Source of the DNA: Bacteroidota bacterium
GTDB lineage: Bacteria; Bacteroidota; Bacteroidia; Cytophagales; Cyclobacteriaceae
DNA length: 36,368 nt
Direction of reading: 5' to 3'
Assembly (NCBI GenBank): GCA_016178785.1
Contig: JACOSO010000055.1
Location: 1-36,368, forward strand
The notes under the pieces are model-generated. The model made no database searches. It was not told the origin of the DNA and saw only the letters and a list, made by a program, of their open reading frames with translations. Within the stretch, counting starts at the first letter, position 1, and each line of letters begins with the position of its first letter. The translations under genes were made by a program, and so were the position numbers. This document shows, one piece after another, positions 1 through 7,556 of this stretch.

Positions 1-60
1 AGGAATTAGGAATTAGGAATTAGGAATTAGGAATCTGGAATTAGGAATCTGGAATTTGGT
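1..60. repeat. Tandem heptanucleotide array (AGGAATT type)
   Basis: About eight consecutive 7-base units run from position 1 to 56. The first four are identical (AGGAATT) and the rest are variants AGGAATC and TGGAATT. The array begins at the window edge and may extend further left. Its complement is read as the last residues and stop codon of the small ORF at 13-387. Related heptad sequence recurs at 5955-6078, 7518-7556, 7871-7903 and 26724-26825. Confidence 0.9.
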
Positions 61-387
61 AGCACGGTAAATGGAAGCTTTAAATTTTTTGGTGTGGTTG
101 ACCATCTCAGGCAAAACAAAAACTTCAGGTTCGATTGTATAAACTAATTCATCGGGGTGTTTTTCTCGATCCTCCAAGTATTTCCTGTTTCCTTCAATAT
201 TAAATTTTAAAATCAAAATTATTTGATAATCATGTGGGGAATGAAACATGGGAAGATGAGAAGCATAAATGATCTCACTTCCCATTAACAGCATGCCGTG
301 TGAGGCAGGTTTATCAGAATAGTGTTGGCCAAAAACCGAAGTGGTAAGAATTAATACGACTAAAGTGAAACTAAGATTTCTAATCAT
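13..387 (-). pseudogene. Small secreted protein of unknown function, 3' end apparently replaced by repeat
   Basis: The 124-residue ORF starts with ATG at 385-387. Residues 1-20 form a signal peptide ending ...TSVFGQ, typical of Bacteroidota exported proteins. The middle of the protein (HGMLLMGSEIIYASHLPMF, around residues 30-48) looks like a conserved domain that I recognise only as a recurrent hypothetical family. After FKASIYR (residue 108) the sequence becomes KFQIPNSRFLIPNS, which is a translation of the heptad array at 1-60, and the TAA stop at 13-15 also lies in the array. I infer that the true C-terminus was lost when the array arose or inserted. It could still be expressed as a shortened protein. 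No function can be assigned. Confidence 0.6.
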
Positions 388-439
388 ACAGCTCTGCCTC
401 TAACTCGAAATCAATTCCTTCAAATCAAAGATTGATGCA

Positions 440-2089
440 CTACCAAAATGCCACGTACAGTGCAGCAATTACGCCCAGCACCAACAGCATTCCCACGCCA
501 AATCTCTTTCCAACGCGGAACGCAGATAAATCAACCTCAATGTGATTCTCATTCTCTTTTTTAGGCTGGAGCAAGCTGGTGATCACCATCAATGCAACTA
601 AAATCAAGAACACATAACCCATGCGGTGCAGGAATGGAATGTTTGGCAGCCATTCATTGAAGCCAATGCCAAGAGGAAGGGTAGCCAACGCTGCTAGCAA
701 AGCGGCCAATCCATTCGCCCGCTTCCAAAACATACCCAACAAGAAGATTGCAACTACCCCCGGTGAAATCAAGCCCGTAAAATCCTGAATAAATTGAAAC
801 GCCTGATCAAAGCGGCTTAACTGTGGCGCCATTACAATGGCGATAAGCATAGCAACGATGATGGCTACCTTGCCCACATTAACCAAATGCTTTTCAGAAG
901 CATCTTTCTTAAAATATTTCTTGTACAAGTCGAGAGTAAAAATGGTCGAGATGCTATTGGCTTTTCCAGCGAGTGACGCGACAATCGCAGCGGTAAGTGC
1001 AGCAAACGACAACCCTTTCAATCCTGTGGGAAGTAAATTCAATAAAACAGGGTATGCCCGATCTGATCTTAACACTTCTTTCGATTCATCACCAATCTGA
1101 ATCGTGGTCATCATCTCTGATTGAAAAAATCCATTCTTATATAAGACGAAGGCAGCGATGCCAGGCAGGACAACGATTACAGGCATCAACAACTTTAGAA
1201 ATGAAGCGAAGAGCAAGCCAGACCGTGCTGTTGGCAAATCTGCACCAAGTGCCCGTTGAGTAATGTATTGGTTGCATCCCCAATAATTCAAGTTCGCAAT
1301 CCACATGGCGCCAATTAACACTGCAAGTCCGGGAAGTTTTTGGTAAGCATCTTCTGTCCCCCCTTTTCCATCAGGCATCATCATCTGACCTTTGTTAAGT
1401 ACCATGTGAAAGTGATCACTTGCATTTTCCTTTACATACGCTAACGCGGTCCAGATGTCACCGCCACTTAATTTCTGCGCGACCAACTCAAGTGCGAGAT
1501 AAGTCGTAGCTAATCCACCCAACACCAAAACCAAAACCTGGATCACATCGGTAAAGCCGATTACTTTCATTCCGCCCAGCGTAATGATAACTGCAAAGAC
1601 GGAAAGTCCGATCACACAAGTCGTGAATCCAAAATCGGTGATGGTGTTGACGGCAAGTGCACCCAGATACAAAATCGAAGTGAGGTTGACGAAAATATAA
1701 ACGAGTAACCAAAACACCGCCATAATTGTGGCCACAAGAGGGCTGAACCGTTGCGCCAAAAACTGGGGCATGGTGTAGATTTTATTTTTAAGATAGATGG
1801 GCAAAAAGAAAACGGCCACTACAATCAATGTAACGGCCGCCATCCACTCATAGGAGGCAATTGCCAGGCCCATGGCAAACCCAGAACCCGACATGCCAAT
1901 GAATTGCTCAGCTGAAATGTTAGAAGCAATCAGCGATGCGCCAATGGCCCACCAGGTGAGCGAACCTTCGGCTAGAAAAAAATCCTTTGAGTCGGCTGCC
2001 GCTTTTTTCTTTCGCGAATAAATCCAGTAACCGTAGGTAGAAACTACAATTAAGTAGATGATAAAAACAATATAGTCGTTGGTCTTCAT
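440..2089 (-). CDS. Sodium/sugar symporter, SSS family (vSGLT-like), probably galactose
   Basis: This is a 549-residue polytopic inner-membrane protein of the solute:sodium symporter family, with about 14 predicted membrane segments. It closely resembles Vibrio vSGLT. The segment SNISAEQFIGMSGSG (residues 56-70) and the following SYEW place N57, E61, Q62 and E81 at the positions of vSGLT N64, E68, Q69 and E88. NLNYWGCNQYITQR supplies N266 and Y269, equivalent to vSGLT N260 and gate residue Y263. These are sugar-site residues, so sugar transport is likely. At the Na2 site the pair equivalent to S364-S365 reads A-S (AAIVASLAG). The gene lies 68 bases downstream of galactokinase on the same strand, which points to galactose (or glucose/galactose) as substrate. 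The start is ATG at 2087-2089. The precise substrate is inferred from the neighbour. Confidence 0.93.
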   Translation of the reverse strand: MKTNDYIVFIIYLIVVSTYGYWIYSRKKKAAADSKDFFLAEGSLTWWAIGASLIASNISAEQFIGMSGSGFAMGLAIASYEWMAAVTLIVVAVFFLPIYLKNKIYTMPQFLAQRFSPLVATIMAVFWLLVYIFVNLTSILYLGALAVNTITDFGFTTCVIGLSVFAVIITLGGMKVIGFTDVIQVLVLVLGGLATTYLALELVAQKLSGGDIWTALAYVKENASDHFHMVLNKGQMMMPDGKGGTEDAYQKLPGLAVLIGAMWIANLNYWGCNQYITQRALGADLPTARSGLLFASFLKLLMPVIVVLPGIAAFVLYKNGFFQSEMMTTIQIGDESKEVLRSDRAYPVLLNLLPTGLKGLSFAALTAAIVASLAGKANSISTIFTLDLYKKYFKKDASEKHLVNVGKVAIIVAMLIAIVMAPQLSRFDQAFQFIQDFTGLISPGVVAIFLLGMFWKRANGLAALLAALATLPLGIGFNEWLPNIPFLHRMGYVFLILVALMVITSLLQPKKENENHIEVDLSAFRVGKRFGVGMLLVLGVIAALYVAFW

Positions 2090-2157
2090 TTCGTTAATGG
2101 TTATGGTTTATCGTGCCTTTTTGCCTGAGCTATTAACGACAAACGATTGCGGATACG

Positions 2158-3327
2158 TTAACGCTCCCTCCAGTCGAGTACGGTTTTAGTTTTGTGTACT
2201 CCACCAGAAAGTTCGACTTGATAAAAATCAGGTTCTTTTTTGAAAGCTGCAAAGTATTTTTTTCGAACATCATCAATTATTGCCGGCCGAAGTTCCTTTT
2301 TGATGAGGTTTATCGTGCATCCACCAAAGCCACCACCCATCTGCCGGGCTCCGGTAATCCTATTTTCACTAGCCCAGTTCACCAGCCAATCCGATTCCTC
2401 GCAACTCACGTCATAGTCTTTACTTAACCCCCAGTGCGTTTCGTACATCAGGTTACCAAAACCTGTTAAGTCATTCGATTTTAAAAGTATCGCTGCCTTT
2501 TGTGTTCTTTCAATTTCGCGAACGATGTAAAAACATTTCTTAAAAATATTTTCGCTCATCAGCGATTTAGAAGCTTCAAGCATTTCTGCGTTTACATCTC
2601 GCAATGATTTTACATTGGCGAAAGTTCTCTGCAAGACCGCCACACCCTCTTCACATGAAGCCCGTCTGTCATTGTATCCCGACTCATTCAACGAATGCCT
2701 CACTTTAGTGTCGATTAATAGAATTTCAAATCCTTCAAAATGCACTGGCAAATACTCATGCGTGTTGCTTCGGCAGTCGAGCAGCATCACTGATCCTTCC
2801 TTTGAAAACAAACTCGCGTACATATCCATGATGCCGCACTTTGTGCCTGCGAATCGGTGTTCGGCTTCCTGGGCAATCAGTGCAAGCTCGAGTTTGCTCA
2901 ATCCGCATTCAAAAATTTCGTTCAACGCAAAAGCAAACCCACTGCACAACGCGGCTGATGAAGAAAGTCCAGCGCCAGACGGGATGCCGCTGCTAAACAG
3001 GCAATTGACTCCTCCCATTTTCCTTCCTCTCCTCTTGAACGAATCAACAATGCCCATTAAATAATTTTCCCAGCGATTGCCTCCTTTCAATCCATCTAAT
3101 GCAAATGAAATTTGCTCATCCAAATCATTCGCTGTAATGTTGAAGAGATCAGTTTGGTTTGACTCAATAGCAAAGACAAAATGTTTGTTGATGGCTGCAG
3201 GCATCACGAAGCCTTCGTTATAGTCGGTGTGTTCCCCGATAAGATTGATTCGGCCCGGAGCGATGAACATTAATGGCTTTCGACCGAAGTGTTTTTCAAA
3301 TGCAATTGCTGTCTTTGAGTTGATCAT
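2158..3327 (-). CDS. galK: Galactokinase
   Basis: This 389-residue GHMP kinase phosphorylates alpha-D-galactose at C1 using ATP, the entry step of the Leloir pathway in the cytoplasm. All family motifs are visible. The galactokinase signature GRINLIGEHTDYNEGF spans residues 25-40 (R26, E32, H33, D35). The GHMP ATP loop PSGAGLSSSAAL spans residues 116-127. GIMDMY carries the catalytic aspartate D168, equivalent to Asp174 of the E. coli enzyme. Motif 3, MGGGFGGCTINL, spans 330-341. Length is normal for the family. It is the first gene of a probable two-gene operon with the downstream symporter. The rest of the Leloir pathway (galT, galE, mutarotase) is not in this window. Confidence 0.97.
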   Translation of the reverse strand: MINSKTAIAFEKHFGRKPLMFIAPGRINLIGEHTDYNEGFVMPAAINKHFVFAIESNQTDLFNITANDLDEQISFALDGLKGGNRWENYLMGIVDSFKRRGRKMGGVNCLFSSGIPSGAGLSSSAALCSGFAFALNEIFECGLSKLELALIAQEAEHRFAGTKCGIMDMYASLFSKEGSVMLLDCRSNTHEYLPVHFEGFEILLIDTKVRHSLNESGYNDRRASCEEGVAVLQRTFANVKSLRDVNAEMLEASKSLMSENIFKKCFYIVREIERTQKAAILLKSNDLTGFGNLMYETHWGLSKDYDVSCEESDWLVNWASENRITGARQMGGGFGGCTINLIKKELRPAIIDDVRKKYFAAFKKEPDFYQVELSGGVHKTKTVLDWRER

Positions 3328-3346
3328 TGAATTAAAATCAAGGAAT

Positions 3347-3354
3347 CAAATTTA
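3347..3354 (-). promoter_or_regulatory. Possible -7 element for galK
   Basis: On the minus strand the bases read TAAATTTG, matching the Bacteroidota -7 consensus TAnnTTTG, 20 bases upstream of the galK ATG. I see no TTG at the expected -33 distance, so this is a half-match in an AT-rich region. Confidence 0.35.
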
Positions 3355-3484
3355 TCCCGAAATCGGACATTGACCTATACATACTGAACAGATTGATCAA
3401 CAAAATCATCAATTAAGAATTAAAATTCAACGATTAGTACTGGCATATCCTTTGACATAGTGTGATCCCAAAGCCCTAATCCCA

Positions 3485-5953
3485 ATGCTTAAATACTACC
3501 TACTCCTCTTCAGTCGTAACCTGCAACGGCAAAAACTTTTTTCGTTCATCAACATTCTTGGCCTCTCAGTGGGCATGACCAGTGCGTTGCTAATGTACCT
3601 CTACGTAAGCAGTGAATTCAGCCACGATCGGTTTCACCAAAATGCCAATCGGATTTTCCGCGTCAATCAAACTTTTATTTGGGGGGAAGGAAATAAAAAT
3701 CAGTTCTCGAGTACCGGCCCCGGGGTCTCGTTTGCCCTTGAGGCAGAAATTCCTGAGGTAGAACAAATTGTTCGGATTAATACGCCTGGAGATTTTTTAA
3801 TGAGCTACACTAATTCGAAGAAGGAAATAAAATCTTTTGATCAAAGTAAAGTCTTCGCAGCCGATTCTAACTTCTTTCAAGTGTTCACATTTCCATTAGT
3901 GAAAGGAAATCCACTCACCGCCTTGCGTAATCCGCAAACTTTGGTAATGACGGAATCAACAGCAAAAAAATATTTCGGTGATGAAGATCCTCTGGGAAAA
4001 ATAGTGCGAGTCGGGGAAGGCAATCAACAGCAAAACTTTGAGGTAACTGGAGTTGTGAAGGATATTCCCGACAATTCGTACATCAAATTCGATGTCATGC
4101 TTTCAATGACAAGCTTTCCTGTTGTCAAACGAATGAGCTGGAGTTGGATCTGGACACAAGTAGAGACATTTATACTATTAAAGCCCGGAGCATCTGAAGA
4201 TCAGGTTCGCGCACGACTCACCAACATACCACGAACGTATGCAGCACCTTCAGTCAAAGCAGCCATGAACATGACCTTTGACGAGTACATTAAAAGCGGA
4301 CGCGAGTGGAATCTTTACCTGCAACCCCTTACTGAAATTCACTTACCAAAATTATTAGTTTACAACCGACTCAATGACGCAGGCAACATTAAAATTGTTT
4401 ATGCTTTGATGGCGGCAGGCATCGTAATGGTCTTGCTTTCATGTATCAATTTTATGAACCTGTCTACCTCACAGTATGTAAGGAAAGCGAAAGAAACCTC
4501 TGTTCGAAAGCTCCTTGGTTCAGGACGCACCCAACTTAGTACTGGCTTTTTTGTGGAAGCATTTTTGTTTTGTTGCATCAGTTTGATTATTGGGATTTGC
4601 CTCACACAAGTAATTTTACCCACATTCAATATAATCACCGGCAAAACGCTGCAATTCAATTTATTCAGCGATTGGAAAATCATTGCGGCTCTCGCCTCTC
4701 TTTTACTGGTCATGAGTTTGCTTTCGGGGAGTTACCCCGCAATTTTTCTAAGCGCATTTAGTCCGGTAGAGACTTTAAAAGGAAAACTAAAATCAGGAAA
4801 AGAAGGGCGAACACTGAGAAGTTCAATGGTCGTTTTTCAGTTCATGATTTCCATGGTGCTGATCATTCTCACCGGAATTGTTTCGCAACAACTAAGCTAC
4901 GTAGCCGAAAAAGATTTGGGTTTCGACAGGGAAAACTTATTGCAGATCGATCACTCCGAATGGATCAAGAGCAAAGAGACTTTTATAAATACCCTCACAC
5001 AAATGCCAGGGGTTGTCAACGCGAGCCTGACCACATCAGTTCCTCCTCGCGTATTTGGTGGGGATTCATTTCGTGCAAAAGAAAGTGAAAAAACAATTCC
5101 CCTAAATTTTGCGAAGTCTGATGAAAACTATTTGCCTACGCTGGGCGCGTCTTTGAAGTTCGGCCGAAACTTCAGCAAGGATATTCCGGGTGATTCAACA
5201 CGGGTTATCCTAAATGAAACTGCGGTAAACGCCATGGGATGGAAAGTGGATGAATCCGTGATCGGCAAAAAAATTGTCTATCCAGGAAATAACAACATTG
5301 AATTTGAAGTTATAGGTGTGACCAACGATTTCCACTTTTGGGCACTCAATTCACCTATTGAGCCGATGGCCGTGTTTCATTATAAGAGCTCAATTTATGA
5401 GGGTCCTAAGCAATTTGTTGTGTTGCGCCTGTCAGCACAAAGCAGTGACGCTTTGCAAAGCACTATCGGATCTTTAAAAGACAAATGGAAAATTTTCACT
5501 GAAGATAAACCTTTTGAATTTTCCTTTGTTGATGAAAACTTTGCCAATGCATTCAAAAGCGCCCATCAATTTGGTAACTCACTGACTCTTCTTGCAAGCT
5601 TGGCCGTTCTTATTGCCGCGCTTGGGTTGCTGGGCATGACCATCTATATGCTTGAGCAACGCACGAAGGAAATCGGCATACGAAAAGTATCAGGCGCATC
5701 TGTGTTGAGCCTGGTTATGCTCATATCAAAGGATTATAGCAAGCTGATTTTGATTGCCTTTGTGATCAGCGCTCCGCTTTCCTATTGGGTGGTGCAACAG
5801 TGGCTGCAAGAATTTGAATATCGAATTGCACCTTCACCATTTATTTTTGTATCTGTGGGATCAGGCACCCTGTTGCTCGCGGTGTTTATTACAAGTTACC
5901 ATTCGATCAAAGCTGCAATGAGAAACCCTGTGGAAGTGCTGAGAGATGAATAG
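3485..5953 (+). CDS. ABC transporter permease, MacB/FtsX type (orphan)
   Basis: The protein has 822 residues. An N-terminal membrane segment (about residues 20-42, in the family context LGLSVGMTSALL) is followed by a periplasmic MacB-like core domain to about residue 280. Three membrane helices follow (about 285-310, 340-362 and 385-408). A second copy of the arrangement starts near residue 432 and ends with three helices after residue 690, the last before NPVEVLRDE. This duplicated organisation is typical of the roughly 800-residue Bacteroidota permeases of the antimicrobial/lipoprotein export class, which use energy from a separate ATPase. No ATPase or membrane-fusion gene is adjacent, so the partner is unknown. 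The segment TSVRKLLGSGR (about 340) and its second-half counterpart KEIGIRKVSGAS are the usual FtsX-family signatures. Substrate cannot be deduced. Confidence 0.92.
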   Translation: MLKYYLLLFSRNLQRQKLFSFINILGLSVGMTSALLMYLYVSSEFSHDRFHQNANRIFRVNQTFIWGEGNKNQFSSTGPGVSFALEAEIPEVEQIVRINTPGDFLMSYTNSKKEIKSFDQSKVFAADSNFFQVFTFPLVKGNPLTALRNPQTLVMTESTAKKYFGDEDPLGKIVRVGEGNQQQNFEVTGVVKDIPDNSYIKFDVMLSMTSFPVVKRMSWSWIWTQVETFILLKPGASEDQVRARLTNIPRTYAAPSVKAAMNMTFDEYIKSGREWNLYLQPLTEIHLPKLLVYNRLNDAGNIKIVYALMAAGIVMVLLSCINFMNLSTSQYVRKAKETSVRKLLGSGRTQLSTGFFVEAFLFCCISLIIGICLTQVILPTFNIITGKTLQFNLFSDWKIIAALASLLLVMSLLSGSYPAIFLSAFSPVETLKGKLKSGKEGRTLRSSMVVFQFMISMVLIILTGIVSQQLSYVAEKDLGFDRENLLQIDHSEWIKSKETFINTLTQMPGVVNASLTTSVPPRVFGGDSFRAKESEKTIPLNFAKSDENYLPTLGASLKFGRNFSKDIPGDSTRVILNETAVNAMGWKVDESVIGKKIVYPGNNNIEFEVIGVTNDFHFWALNSPIEPMAVFHYKSSIYEGPKQFVVLRLSAQSSDALQSTIGSLKDKWKIFTEDKPFEFSFVDENFANAFKSAHQFGNSLTLLASLAVLIAALGLLGMTIYMLEQRTKEIGIRKVSGASVLSLVMLISKDYSKLILIAFVISAPLSYWVVQQWLQEFEYRIAPSPFIFVSVGSGTLLLAVFITSYHSIKAAMRNPVEVLRDE

Positions 5954-5954
5954 A

Positions 5955-6078
5955 ATGATTCAAGATTCAAGGTTTCAGATTCAAGGTTTCAGATTCAAGA
6001 TTTCAAATTTATTTTGGCAAGACTCTGGCGACACGATATTATTCGTAATTTGAAATTTTAAATCTGGAATTTAGAAAT
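5955..6078. repeat. Heptad repeat with inverted arms
   Basis: The left arm (about 5960-6010) alternates AGATTCA and AGGTTTC units with a strict 7-base period. After an ordinary core of about 35 bases, the right arm (about 6045-6078) carries the same kind of sequence on the opposite strand (AATTTGAAATTTT, then CTGGAATTT). The two arms could pair imperfectly. It fills the whole gap between the ABC permease and the glutaminyl cyclase gene, so that gene's promoter must lie in or overlap it. Confidence 0.75.
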
Positions 6079-6855
6079 ATGAATAGAATCTTCGCTGCAT
6101 CCGTTCTTCTCTTATTAATGGCTTGCTCCTCCAAGGAAAAAAAAGATGAAAAAGATGAAAAAGATGATCTTATAGAGTTTGATTTGGTAAAGGCATTTCC
6201 ACATGACGTAAATGCATTTACACAAGGGCTCGTAGTCGAGAATGGAAAACTTTTTGAGAGCACCGGTCAGAAAGGCTCGTGGATTGCTGAAGTAGATTTG
6301 GCCACCGGTATCCAAAACAAAAAAATAATTCTTGGTGACAAATACTTTGGCGAAGGCATCACTTTCCTTAATAATAAAGTGTTCCAACTCACCTGGCAAA
6401 ATCATGAAGGTTTTGTGTACGATGCACGGACATTTGTCAAAATAAAAGATTTCACTTACACTCATGAAGGCTGGGGCATCACTCACAACGGCACGCATCT
6501 CATTGTGAGCGATGGCACTGATGTGCTTCATTTTTTGGATACAGTATCCTTGACAGACGATCATATCATTCATGTGACCTATCACGGCACAGCAGTTGAA
6601 AAATTGAATGAGCTTGAGTTTGTTGATGGCTATGTTTACGCCAATCAATGGCAAACAGCAATCCTATTGAAAATCGATCCTGCCACGGGCAAGGTAGTTG
6701 GCCGGTTAGATTTATCTTCCCTTGGCGAGGAAGTTTCAAAGTTCAATGGCTCATTCGATGTGCTCAATGGCATTGCTTATGAAAAGAAAAGCAAACTGTT
6801 TTTAGTTACAGGAAAACTATGGCCGGTTCTATTCGCATTGCGATTGAAAAGTTAA
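6079..6855 (+). CDS. Glutaminyl-peptide cyclotransferase (plant/bacterial type), lipoprotein
   Basis: This 258-residue protein resembles the five-bladed beta-propeller glutaminyl cyclases, which convert N-terminal glutamine of peptides to pyroglutamate. Visible family features are FPHDVNAFTQGL near residues 38-49, the repeated pattern GxLFESTGQxG, YFGEGITFLNNKVFQLTWQ, EGWGITHNGTHLIVSDGT, LNELEFVDGYVYANQW, and the ending LNGIAYEKKSKLFLVTGKLWP. A lipobox LLMAC places the lipidated cysteine at C16. It is followed by a charged linker made from a DNA repeat (KDEKDEKDD, residues 22-30). It probably acts at the outer face of a membrane, where N-terminal Gln is common on T9SS and Sec substrates of this phylum. 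Its stop codon overlaps that of the convergent STING-like gene within TTAA. Confidence 0.9.
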   Translation: MNRIFAASVLLLLMACSSKEKKDEKDEKDDLIEFDLVKAFPHDVNAFTQGLVVENGKLFESTGQKGSWIAEVDLATGIQNKKIILGDKYFGEGITFLNNKVFQLTWQNHEGFVYDARTFVKIKDFTYTHEGWGITHNGTHLIVSDGTDVLHFLDTVSLTDDHIIHVTYHGTAVEKLNELEFVDGYVYANQWQTAILLKIDPATGKVVGRLDLSSLGEEVSKFNGSFDVLNGIAYEKKSKLFLVTGKLWPVLFALRLKS

Positions 6856-7514
6856 AAATTCAGATTCTTATCTGTAAACTGAACATACTCCTTCAAACCT
6901 TTGGTTTCAATCATTTTTACCAGGGCTTCTCTGAATTTGCCGATAAACTCTTTGCCCAACTTGATTTTATCTTCTTCCGCAAAGCTTCCACTTCTGGACT
7001 CAACTTTATAATCGATGTAGCTATTCAGCGTAAGTAGTGTCGTAGGAAAATCAAAATAGGCGGAGTCATTTGGGCTTTTAGAAATCAGGAGGACATCTCG
7101 AGGTCGGCCTTCGTTTAATTCAAGCGTGATTGTTTGATTCGAGAAATTCTTGTCATTCATTTTGATCAGCGTCCTTTCAACCTGTTTAGGCTCCAATTCA
7201 CTTAGTCGTTCGGGTATATAAATATAAAACCGACTCTTATTGCTTGTCTTTAGTATTTGGGTAATGGCAGGTTCGAGGAAATTATTCACATACCCGTAAG
7301 CCAATGCATAGGAAGTTGAAAACTCTTCCTTGGCAAGGCGCTGCGAATATTCATTGAGTAATCCGGTAATTGCCCCTGATATCAATCCCAATAACACAGT
7401 AACCGGTTCAGGTTCAAATGGAGGGTTTTTTACTAATGCCCAAACCAAAGCGGCTGCAAAAGTGGAAAGCCATAAAAATGTTAAGATTATTCTTGTTACC
7501 AGTTTTATGCTCAC
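6852..7514 (-). CDS. Membrane-anchored prokaryotic STING-domain protein (TM-STING)
   Basis: The protein has 220 residues. Two hydrophobic stretches (about 8-28 and 38-53) are followed by a cytosolic domain from about residue 65 that resembles the cyclic-dinucleotide-binding domain of STING. ALAYGYVNNFLEP (70-82) matches the first binding helix (human GLAWSYYIGYL). RFYIYIP (95-101) matches RLYILLP. DFPTTLLTL (155-163) matches the human TPLQTLF strand-helix junction. FAEEDKIKLGKEFIGKFREAL (178-198) matches [21 protein letters not shown]. D155 with P157-T158-T159 fits where, as I recall, bacterial STINGs contact the guanine of c-di-GMP. Known bacterial STINGs are CBASS effectors fused to TIR or membrane segments. 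The start is GTG: an in-frame TGA lies two codons upstream and no downstream ATG precedes the membrane segments. It follows the YfhO gene by 23 bases. No CD-NTase is nearby, so any defence role is inference. Confidence 0.8.
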   Translation of the reverse strand: MSIKLVTRIILTFLWLSTFAAALVWALVKNPPFEPEPVTVLLGLISGAITGLLNEYSQRLAKEEFSTSYALAYGYVNNFLEPAITQILKTSNKSRFYIYIPERLSELEPKQVERTLIKMNDKNFSNQTITLELNEGRPRDVLLISKSPNDSAYFDFPTTLLTLNSYIDYKVESRSGSFAEEDKIKLGKEFIGKFREALVKMIETKGLKEYVQFTDKNLNF

Positions 7515-7517
7515 TGT

Positions 7518-7556
7518 TCAATTTTTGAATTTGAATTCTAGGATTTGGGATCTATT
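7518..7556. repeat. Heptad-type repeat at the yfhO/STING junction
   Basis: On the plus strand the bases TTCAATTTTTGAATTTGAAT followed by CTAGGATTTGGGATC have the same composition and period as the heptad arrays elsewhere. They supply the spacer between the YfhO-like and STING-like genes, and also the last codons (IDPKS) and stop of the YfhO-like gene. Confidence 0.5.

Noticed and set aside
1..60. CRISPR-like or telomere-like tandem repeat.
   Set aside because: The units are 7 bases with no spacers, and no cas genes or replication genes of a linear replicon are present.
837..1263. Plus-strand ORFs opposite the sugar symporter.
   Set aside because: They are antisense shadows of a well-supported gene, with no recognisable domain.
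2615..3064. A 149-residue plus-strand ORF opposite galactokinase.
   Set aside because: It lies wholly within galK, whose catalytic motifs are intact on the other strand.
3446..3454. Promoter for the ABC permease (TATCCTTTG).
   Set aside because: The spacing within the -7 element is one base too long and no TTG stands at the -33 position.
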